Shown: positions 7,525 through 12,955 of the stretch, piece by piece
Layout: each line of letters begins with the position of its first letter
Position numbering within the stretch: the first letter of the stretch is position 1
NCBI GenBank assembly: GCA_046155225.1
Contig: JBJXED010000099.1
Span: forward strand, 1 to 12,955
Direction: 5' to 3'
Length of the DNA stretch: 12,955 nucleotides
DNA from: JAKFVA01 sp046155225
GTDB taxonomy: Bacteria; Pseudomonadota; Gammaproteobacteria; Burkholderiales; Burkholderiaceae_C
Translations under genes and position numbers: made by a program
The notes under the pieces: generated by a model
The model's input: the letters and a program-made list of their open reading frames with translations, nothing else
The model's database searches: none
What the model was told of the DNA's origin: nothing

Positions 7525-8439
7525 ATGCCGTTAGGTACGCTGGACCGAACCCCGCCGCCTTTTTTCAAGCAAGGCCCGTCGGCCTTGTCCAAACTGGTTT
7601 TCTTCAGCGCGCTGGCCGTGTTTTTAATGGTTGCCGACGCGCGCTTGAAGCTGGTGCAGCCCTTGCGATCAAGCTTGGCGGCCTTGCTCTATCCAGCCCA
7701 GTGGCTGGTACTGCAGCCTGTGCGAGCAATGCGTCAAGGCGCAGGCTATTTGAGTGATTTGGACCAAGCGCAGCAAGCCGAGCGCGCTGCACGCGCGCAG
7801 CTTGCGGCGCAATCTCTAAAAGCCAACCAAGTGGATCTACTCACGCTTGAGAATGCGCGCCTGCGGCAGCTTTTGTTGCTGCACGAAAAAATTGCTACTC
7901 CTTCATTGGCTGCAGAGGTGCTCTATGACGCAGCCGATGCCTACACCCGCAAAGTCATCATTGACAAAGGCGCGGTTCAAGGCATCGAGGCCGGCTCGCC
8001 GGTGATTGATGAGGGGGGGGTGTTGGGCCAAGTCACACGTGTGCATCCCCTGGTCAGCGAAGTGACACTGGTCATTGACCGCGACCAAGCCATCCCCGTG
8101 CTCAACACACGCACCGGCGCGCGCAGCGTCGCCTATGGCGACCCGTTAACTTTAGGCGGCTCGCTGGAGTTGCGTTTCATGGGCGGCAACGCTGACGTGC
8201 AGGCCGGTGACTTGCTGGCCACCAGCGGCGTCGATGGGGTGTATCCGCCGGGCTTGCCGGTGGCAACTGTCAACCGGGTTGAACGGCGTGCCGATTCGGC
8301 ATTTGCGCGCATCCACTGCGAGCCCAAAGCACAGGTGGGCAGTGCGCGGCACTTGTTGGTGCTCAAGCCGGTGGTGACGCAAATTCCGGCAATGCCGCCT
8401 GCAGATGCCGAGCCGGCTGCAGCCAAGAAAAAGCGCTGA
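7525..8439 (+). CDS. mreC: Rod shape-determining protein MreC
   Basis: MreC is a bitopic membrane protein whose periplasmic part assembles and activates the PBP2-RodA synthase. The 304-residue sequence has a short cytoplasmic N-terminus, one transmembrane helix (about residues 20-40, LSKLVFFSALAVFLMVA), a coiled coil (about 75-120, rich in Ala, Gln and Leu), and the beta domains with family signatures such as DKGAVQGIEAGSPVIDEGGVLGQV, TSGVDGVYPPGLPVATV and a late LLVLKP. It ends in a Lys/Arg-rich tail. Codons 163-166 contain a run of eight G (8013-8020), an unusual slippage-prone tract. mreD begins four bases after the stop. Confidence 0.96.
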   Translation: MPLGTLDRTPPPFFKQGPSALSKLVFFSALAVFLMVADARLKLVQPLRSSLAALLYPAQWLVLQPVRAMRQGAGYLSDLDQAQQAERAARAQLAAQSLKANQVDLLTLENARLRQLLLLHEKIATPSLAAEVLYDAADAYTRKVIIDKGAVQGIEAGSPVIDEGGVLGQVTRVHPLVSEVTLVIDRDQAIPVLNTRTGARSVAYGDPLTLGGSLELRFMGGNADVQAGDLLATSGVDGVYPPGLPVATVNRVERRADSAFARIHCEPKAQVGSARHLLVLKPVVTQIPAMPPADAEPAAAKKKR

Positions 8440-8443
8440 CCCT

Positions 8444-8974
8444 ATGATCATGCGCCCCGGTCAGCAACTGCTGTTGCCTGCCAGCCCCTTGTTTATTTGG
8501 AGCAGCTTGCTGGTGGCGCTGGCACTCAACATGGCGCTGAATATCGGTGTGGCCGGCCGCTCGCCCTGGGTGCCTGATGTGTTGATGTTGGTGCTGGTGT
8601 TTTGGAGCGTGCACCAACCGCTGAGGGTGGGGGTGGGCGCGGCCTTTGTGTTTGGCTTGCTGATGGACGTACACCAGGCGTCACTCCTGGGGCAACATGC
8701 CTTGGCTTACACGGCCCTGGGTTTTTTCGCCATCACCATTCACCGTCGTTTGCTGTGGTTTACGGTGCCTTCGCAGGCGCTTCAGTTGCTACCCTTCTTT
8801 TTTGCAGCGCATGCCGTGGAATTGGCCGTGCGGATGATTGGCGGCGGGGTTTTTCCTGGGATTTGGCAAGTGGCAGCGCCGCTGCTGGAATGTCTCTTAT
8901 GGCCCGTGGTCAGTATTGTCTTGTTGGCGCCGCAGCGCAGAGCGCCTGACCCGGACGAAAATAGACCTTTATGA
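8444..8974 (+). CDS. mreD: Rod shape-determining membrane protein MreD
   Basis: MreD is an integral inner-membrane protein of the elongasome. The 176-residue product is strongly hydrophobic, with about five predicted membrane segments. It carries the typical MreD block PDVLMLVLVFWSVHQPLRVGVG followed by FGLLMDVHQASLLGQHALAY. I chose the ATG at 8444, four bases after mreC (a second ATG lies at 8450), because an upstream start at 8405 would fall inside mreC. The ribosome site is weak, so coupling to mreC translation is likely. Confidence 0.95.
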   Translation: MIMRPGQQLLLPASPLFIWSSLLVALALNMALNIGVAGRSPWVPDVLMLVLVFWSVHQPLRVGVGAAFVFGLLMDVHQASLLGQHALAYTALGFFAITIHRRLLWFTVPSQALQLLPFFFAAHAVELAVRMIGGGVFPGIWQVAAPLLECLLWPVVSIVLLAPQRRAPDPDENRPL

Positions 8975-8982
8975 ATCTTTGT

Positions 8983-9031
8983 GGGACAGACCAAAGCACC
9001 TGCGCACCAGCGCAGCGCTTTAGTCTGTCCC
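8983..9031. repeat. REP-like palindromic element between mreD and mrdA
   Basis: GGGACAGACCAAAGC (8983-8997) pairs with GCTTTAGTCTGTCCC (9017-9031) with a single mismatch (C8992 against A9022). Inside, CTGCGC (9000-9005) pairs with GCGCAG (9010-9015) around an ACCA loop. About 20 base pairs form in 49 bases, a very stable hairpin. No T run follows, so it is not a classical terminator. The GGGACAGAC / GTCTGTCCC ends resemble REP-type or small non-autonomous repeats as I recall them; that identity is inferred and needs a genome search. It fills most of the 81-base gap between mreD and mrdA. Confidence 0.75.
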
Positions 9032-9055
9032 CAACTGATCAGTCCCCTGCATTCC

Positions 9056-11167
9056 ATGACTGAACTGCGCAACGTCGAAGCCGACCTGTCGCGCTTTCGC
9101 GTGCGGGTGCTGATCGCTACCCTCGTGGTGTTGCTGGCTTTTGCGCTTTTGGCCGGGCGTTTGGTGGTGCTGCAAGTTTTGCGGCACGAGGAATTGAGCG
9201 AGCAGGCCGAGAGCAACCGCACGGCGGTGGTGCCCATCGTGCCGAACCGGGGTTTGATTTTGGACCGCAACGGCATTGTGCTGGCGACCAATTACTCGGC
9301 CTACACGCTTGAGGTCACGCCGTCCAAGGTGCGGAATCTGGAGCAAACACTCGACGCGCTGTCGCAAGTGGTCGAGATCGCTCCGCGTGACCGCCGCCGC
9401 TTCAAGAAGCTGATCGACGAGTCCAAGAGCTTCGAGTCGCTGCCCATACGCACACGCCTGACCGATGAGGAGGTGGCGCGCTTTGCGGCGCAGCGTTATC
9501 GTTTTCCGGGGGTGGATATCAAGGCGCGCCTCTTTCGCAACTACCCGTATGGCGAGCTCGCCAGCCATGTGGTGGGTTACATCGGCCGTATCAACCAGCA
9601 GGAAAAAGAGCGTATTGAAGAGTCCGACGAAGAGGCCAAGTACCGCGGCACCGAATACATCGGCAAGCTCGGCGTCGAGCAAAGCTTTGAGGGCCAGCTG
9701 CACGGCATCACCGGGGTCGATGCGGTAGAGACCTCGGCGGGCGGGCGCGCGGTACGCAAGCTTGCCAGCAACCCGGCGACGCCCGGCAACACCGTGGTGC
9801 TGTCGATTGACATCAAGCTGCAAAAACTGATTGAAGATATGTTTGGCGAGCGCCGCGGCGCGCTCGTGGCGCTGGACCCGCGCAATGGCCAGGTGCTGGC
9901 GTTTGTGAGCAAGCCCACGTTCGATCCGAACTTGTTTGTCGAAGGCATTGACGTAGAGAACTGGCGCGCACTCAATGAGTCGATTGACCGGCCGCTACTG
10001 AACCGGGCCTTGCGCGGCACCTACCCGCCCGGCTCGACCTACAAGCCGTTCATGGCGCTGGCGGCGCTGCAAACCGGCAAGCGCACGGCGCAGACCATCG
10101 TCAACGACAACGGCGCCTGGATGTTCGGCGACCACAAATTCCGCAGCCACGGTGATCATGGTCTGGGCCCGGTTGACATGTACCGCAGCATTGTCAAATC
10201 CAGCAACGTCTATTACTACTCGCTCGCCAATGAGCTGGGGGTCGATGCGATGCACGACTTCATGAAGCCACTGGGTTTTGGCCAGATCACCGGCATCGAT
10301 ATCAACGGCGAGGTGCGCGGCCTGTTGCCCAGCCAAGAGTGGAAACGCAACTTCTACAAAAAGCCCGAGCAGCGCAAGTGGTATGCGGGTGAGACGATTT
10401 CCCTCGGCATTGGCCAAGGCTACAACACTTTCACCACACTCCAACTGGCACACGCCACGGCTATCCTGGCCAATAACGGCATCAAGCACAAGCCGCATTT
10501 GGTGATTGCGACCCGCGACGCTGTGAGTCTGGCCAGCCAGCCGACCGCGCTGGAGCCGCCGGTCAATCTGGGCTATGCCGCCGAGCACGTAGCGGTGGTG
10601 CGCAAAGCCTTGGTCGGCGTGACGCAAGAAGGCACGTCGGCACGGGTCTTTGCGGGCGCGGGCTATTTGAGCGCCGGCAAAACTGGCACAGCGCAAGCAG
10701 TGAGCATCGGCCAAAAAGACAAATACGAGGCGCGCAAGCTCGAAGAGCATCAGCGCGACCACGCCCTCTACATGGCGTTTGCCCCGGCAGACAAACCGAC
10801 CATCGCACTGGCTGTGGTGGTCGAGAACGCCGGTTTTGGTGCCGAGCACGCCGCACCGATTGCGCGCCGGGTCTTTGACTACTGGCTGCTGGGACACTAC
10901 CCGAGCGAGCAAGATTTAGCCGCCGTGCAAAAAGGCCAGGCGGCGGCACCGCTGGGCAAGCCCAGGGCGGTACAAGAGATCGCCTGGCCGCCTGCAGTCA
11001 GCGCGCCCAGCCTGCCGGTGAACCCCAAGGCCGCAGCGCGCGTGACAGCGCAAGCCGCCGAGCCTGCGCAACCTGTCCCGCAGCCTCACGCTGGCAGCGT
11101 CGCGACGCTGGCGGCACTGCCCGCGCAGCAGTCTGGCCCTGCGCCAGAAAGCGCAAAAGTCCGTTAG
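9056..11167 (+). CDS. mrdA: Penicillin-binding protein 2, elongasome transpeptidase
   Basis: PBP2 is the class B transpeptidase that cross-links new peptidoglycan during elongation, paired with RodA and activated by MreC. The product is 703 residues. It has a cytoplasmic N-terminus, one membrane anchor (about 17-38), the PBP dimer/pedestal domain (VVPIVPNRGLILDRNGIVLATN onward), then the transpeptidase domain with active-site Ser327 in STYK, SSN at 382-384 and KTG at 542-544. It is longer than E. coli PBP2 (633) mainly through an Ala/Pro-rich tail from about residue 622. I chose the ATG at 9056 (MTELRNVEADLSRF); a GTG at 8981 would translate through the hairpin. No clear ribosome site precedes 9056. 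rodA does not follow. Confidence 0.95.
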   Translation: MTELRNVEADLSRFRVRVLIATLVVLLAFALLAGRLVVLQVLRHEELSEQAESNRTAVVPIVPNRGLILDRNGIVLATNYSAYTLEVTPSKVRNLEQTLDALSQVVEIAPRDRRRFKKLIDESKSFESLPIRTRLTDEEVARFAAQRYRFPGVDIKARLFRNYPYGELASHVVGYIGRINQQEKERIEESDEEAKYRGTEYIGKLGVEQSFEGQLHGITGVDAVETSAGGRAVRKLASNPATPGNTVVLSIDIKLQKLIEDMFGERRGALVALDPRNGQVLAFVSKPTFDPNLFVEGIDVENWRALNESIDRPLLNRALRGTYPPGSTYKPFMALAALQTGKRTAQTIVNDNGAWMFGDHKFRSHGDHGLGPVDMYRSIVKSSNVYYYSLANELGVDAMHDFMKPLGFGQITGIDINGEVRGLLPSQEWKRNFYKKPEQRKWYAGETISLGIGQGYNTFTTLQLAHATAILANNGIKHKPHLVIATRDAVSLASQPTALEPPVNLGYAAEHVAVVRKALVGVTQEGTSARVFAGAGYLSAGKTGTAQAVSIGQKDKYEARKLEEHQRDHALYMAFAPADKPTIALAVVVENAGFGAEHAAPIARRVFDYWLLGHYPSEQDLAAVQKGQAAAPLGKPRAVQEIAWPPAVSAPSLPVNPKAAARVTAQAAEPAQPVPQPHAGSVATLAALPAQQSGPAPESAKVR

Positions 11168-11206
11168 ATCAAGCGCTGCGTTCTTTCAACAACGTCGCAG
11201 GACAAC

Positions 11207-11235
11207 AAAAAAGCCGTAAAACCTGAATTTATACG
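11207..11235 (-). terminator. Candidate terminator for the TSUP operon
   Basis: Read on the minus strand, CGTA(T)AAA (11235-11228) pairs with TTTTACG (11221-11215) around a TTCAGG loop, followed after two bases by six T (11212-11207). The stem is AT-rich and has one bulge, so it is only moderately convincing. Nothing better is seen in 11168-11283 for either the TSUP gene or the convergent mrdA. Confidence 0.4.
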
Positions 11236-11283
11236 TACTTTTGCAATCTAGCCAAGGTAAATACTGCCGGTACTGCTATGGTT

Positions 11284-12051
11284 TTAATACTGCATCTGAG
11301 CCCACGCATCCCAACCCGTTTTGAAAATCAGCGCCGCCACTACGCCGATAAACACCACCCGCACAAAGCCCGCACCATGTTTAAGCGCCAGGTGTGTGCC
11401 GAGCCAACTGCCTACCAGATTGGCCAGTGCCATCGCCACGGCAAAGTGCCACCAGACATGGCCTTTATAGGCAAAGAGTGCCAGTGCGGCTAGGTTGGTG
11501 GCCACGTTGAGCAGTTTGGCCGAGGCGCTGGCGTGCAAAAAATCGTAACCCAGCCAACGCACAAACAGAAACACCAGAAAACTGCCCGTGCCGGGACCGA
11601 AAAAGCCGTCGTAGAACCCGATCAAGGCACCGACCGTGCAGGCGACAACAGCCTCAGCGCGCCCTTGGTAACGCGGCGTGTGGTGATGCCCCATTTCCTT
11701 GCGTACCACCGTGTAGACCAGCACCGCCAACAGTACAAATGGCAAAACCAGCCGCAGCAGTGTGGGCGATACCACCGTAACGGCCCAGGCTCCGGCAAAG
11801 GCGGCGGCAAAACTCACTGCCACTGCGGGCAGCAGCGCGCCCCAGCGCAACTCGACGCGGCGGCTGTATTGCCAGGTGGCCAGGGCCGTGCCCCAGACCG
11901 AGGCTGCCTTGTTGGTGCCAAACAGCGTGGCAGGGTGGGCGCTTGGAAAGGTGGCAAACAGCGCGGGCACCAGAATCAGGCCGCCACCGCCGACAATAGC
12001 GTCCACAAAACCAGCGGCTAGTGAAGCGCTCGTAACAATCAGCCATTCCAT
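11284..12051 (-). CDS. TSUP-family membrane transporter (TauE/SafE, YfcA-like)
   Basis: This 255-residue, very hydrophobic protein has about seven or eight predicted membrane helices and the two related halves typical of the family. Family motifs are GFVDAIVGGGGLILVPAL near the N-terminus, GTNKAASVWGT (about 46-56) and the second-half repeat GFYDGFFGPGTGSFL. TSUP proteins move sulfite, sulfoacetate, other organosulfur anions or small carboxylates across the inner membrane; which applies here cannot be read from the sequence. It follows the GntR gene after 46 bases on the same strand and is likely its target. No clear ribosome site precedes the ATG at 12051. Confidence 0.9.
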   Translation of the reverse strand: MEWLIVTSASLAAGFVDAIVGGGGLILVPALFATFPSAHPATLFGTNKAASVWGTALATWQYSRRVELRWGALLPAVAVSFAAAFAGAWAVTVVSPTLLRLVLPFVLLAVLVYTVVRKEMGHHHTPRYQGRAEAVVACTVGALIGFYDGFFGPGTGSFLVFLFVRWLGYDFLHASASAKLLNVATNLAALALFAYKGHVWWHFAVAMALANLVGSWLGTHLALKHGAGFVRVVFIGVVAALIFKTGWDAWAQMQY

Positions 12052-12097
12052 GCCGGGATTGTCGGCTACGGGCGCATGCCGGGGTGCGTGGGCCGCA

Positions 12098-12814
12098 TTA
12101 GCCTGCGCGGCGCGCCAGATGCACTTGATGCAGGGTTATTTTGCGTACCTCGGTCTGGCTACTGGCAATGTGGGCACGCAGTAGCAGCGCTGCCTGGTCG
12201 GCGCGCTTGGCGCGCACCGCCTTGAGAATTTTCCCGTGTTCCTCGTAGGTGGCGTCAATGCGCGGCTGCTGCGTGAAGTCCAGGCGGCGGATGATGCGAA
12301 TGCGCTCGGTCACGTCGCGGTGCACGCGCGCAATCTCCGGGTTGCCCGCCGCTGCCACTAGGTCGCAATGAAAGGCTTCGTCCCATTGCGCCACCTGCAG
12401 CGTGTCGGCGCTGCGCGCGGCGGCGTTCACCAGCCAGATTGCCGCCAACTCGTTCAGTAGGCCGGTCTGCGCCGCGCCATTGCCTTCACACAGGCGGCGC
12501 ACGGCAGTGGTTTCCAGCACCATGCGCAAATCATAGAGCTGCTCAAACTGGTCAAAGTCAAACGGCAGCACGCGCCAGCCAGCGCGAAACAGCACCTCGA
12601 CAAAGCCCTCTTGCTGCATTCGGAACAGCGCCTGACGCACAGGCGTGCGCGATACCGCTAGGCGCACGCAGATTTCGTTTTCAGTAAACCGGTCGCCCGG
12701 CACCAGCTTGAAGCTGGCGACGTCATGCTTGAGCTGGTCGTAGACCTCGTCGGCGCGGCTGCGGCGCGTAGGCGTTTCAGCATCGGGCATTGAGTGCAGG
12801 CTGAAGTCGTACAT
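12098..12814 (-). CDS. GntR-family transcriptional regulator, FCD (FadR-type) subfamily
   Basis: From the ATG at 12814 this is 238 residues. The N-terminal winged helix-turn-helix (about 20-85) shows YDQLKHDV, LVPGDRFTENEICVRLAVSRTPVRQAL and a wing GWRVLPFD, all typical of GntR. The C-terminal FCD domain (about 88-225) is helical, with LYDLRMVLE, a WDEAFHCDLV block and later EEHGKIL and RAHI; Asp and His in these positions usually bind a metal and sit near a carboxylate-like effector. It lies between a hydrolase end (10 bases upstream) and the TSUP gene, so it probably controls this cluster and itself. The open frame extends to 12880, overlapping the hydrolase; the ATG at 12790 is another possible start. 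Confidence 0.9.
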   Translation of the reverse strand: MYDFSLHSMPDAETPTRRSRADEVYDQLKHDVASFKLVPGDRFTENEICVRLAVSRTPVRQALFRMQQEGFVEVLFRAGWRVLPFDFDQFEQLYDLRMVLETTAVRRLCEGNGAAQTGLLNELAAIWLVNAAARSADTLQVAQWDEAFHCDLVAAAGNPEIARVHRDVTERIRIIRRLDFTQQPRIDATYEEHGKILKAVRAKRADQAALLLRAHIASSQTEVRKITLHQVHLARRAG

Positions 12815-12824
12815 GGCGCAACGC

Positions 12825-12955
12825 TTATTCCAAAGCATCCAGAACTGCCTGAGACGAGCTGTGCGCACCGAACACCCCACCCTGCATCGTAATCATCTTC
12901 AGAGCGGCTAGATGATTGCCCCAATCGGTAGCAGCGGTGCAATCCGACAGCACCA
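12825..12955 (-). CDS. Isochorismatase-family cysteine hydrolase, C-terminal end (partial)
   Basis: On the minus strand, the frame from 12953 to the TAA at 12825-12827 reads 42 residues: VLSDCTAATDWGNHLAALKM, then ITMQGGVFGAHSSSQAVLDA and LE. This pattern (V-x-S-D-x-T-A-A, then H-x-x-A-L, a short strand, and a final helix) is what the isochorismatase-like hydrolase family shows after its catalytic cysteine. The catalytic Asp-Lys-Cys residues and the start lie beyond the window, so substrate and activity are unknown; family members split amides such as nicotinamide, maleamate, N-carbamoylsarcosine or biuret. The stop is 10 bases before the GntR start, indicating one operon. The assignment rests on a short tail. 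Confidence 0.65.
   Translation of the reverse strand, partial: VLSDCTAATDWGNHLAALKMITMQGGVFGAHSSSQAVLDALE

Noticed and set aside
7083..7592. 169-residue open frame on the minus strand opposite mreB/mreC
   Set aside because: Ser/Arg-rich shadow of mreB, which is unmistakable on the other strand.
8981..9055. GTG start at 8981 for mrdA
   Set aside because: The extra 25 residues are just the translation of the palindromic element; there is no ribosome site, and PBP2 homology starts after 9056.
9020..9823. 267-residue open frame on the minus strand across the start of mrdA
   Set aside because: It is the shadow of the PBP2 N-terminal domains and would also read through the palindrome; no family features are seen.
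9995..10912. 305-residue open frame on the minus strand inside mrdA
   Set aside because: It is antisense to the clear PBP2 transpeptidase domain, has the Arg/Ala/Val-rich composition expected of a GC-rich shadow frame, and shows no recognisable motif.
11178..11201. CTGCG...CGCAG hairpin after mrdA as a terminator
   Set aside because: It has only five base pairs around a long loop and no T run on the plus strand.
12658..12942. 94-residue open frame on the minus strand at the right edge
   Set aside because: It overlaps the winged-helix region of the GntR gene in another frame, and the frame ending at 12825 gives a far more protein-like, family-like sequence.

Overview
The window is a chromosomal housekeeping segment from a betaproteobacterium. 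The 5S and 23S sequences, the gatCAB/mreBCD/mrdA arrangement and the DUF4124 protein behind pyrE point to Burkholderiales, most likely Comamonadaceae (Rhodoferax/Polaromonas-like). That placement is inferred from recognised sequence patterns, not from a search. The DNA looks visibly more AT-rich on the rRNA/xth/pyrE side and more GC-rich through mrdA and beyond.

Layout: (1) 1-625 is the end of an rRNA operon: the last ~350 nt of 23S rRNA, a spacer with a processing-type hairpin, 5S rRNA and a strong terminator that can work in both directions. (2) 668-2960 holds an exonuclease III family gene (minus strand) and, divergent from it, pyrE followed by a secreted DUF4124 protein. The start codons of xth and pyrE overlap on one CATG. 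(3) 3010-6234 is the gatC-gatA-gatB operon (minus strand), encoding the Asp/Glu-tRNA amidotransferase, with very tight gene junctions. (4) 6466-11167 is the rod-shape operon mreB-mreC-mreD-mrdA (plus strand), which starts divergently from gatC. Between mreD and mrdA lies a 49-nt, almost perfect REP-like hairpin. No rodA follows mrdA here. (5) 11284-12955 is a minus-strand accessory cluster read right to left: the C-terminal end of an isochorismatase-family cysteine hydrolase (cut by the window edge), a GntR/FCD regulator and a TSUP (TauE/SafE/YfcA-like) membrane transporter. This looks like a small catabolic or efflux operon with its own regulator.

How the genes work together: the rRNA and GatCAB genes serve translation, pyrE serves UMP synthesis, and MreBCD plus PBP2 form most of the elongasome that builds the lateral cell wall. 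The hydrolase/GntR/TSUP cluster is the only conditionally useful part, and its substrate cannot be read from the sequence.

I found no CRISPR array, phage, insertion sequence with a transposase, tRNA gene or clear new system. The items most worth a second look are the palindromic element inside the mre operon, the hidden partial hydrolase gene at the right edge, and the overlapping xth/pyrE start codons.
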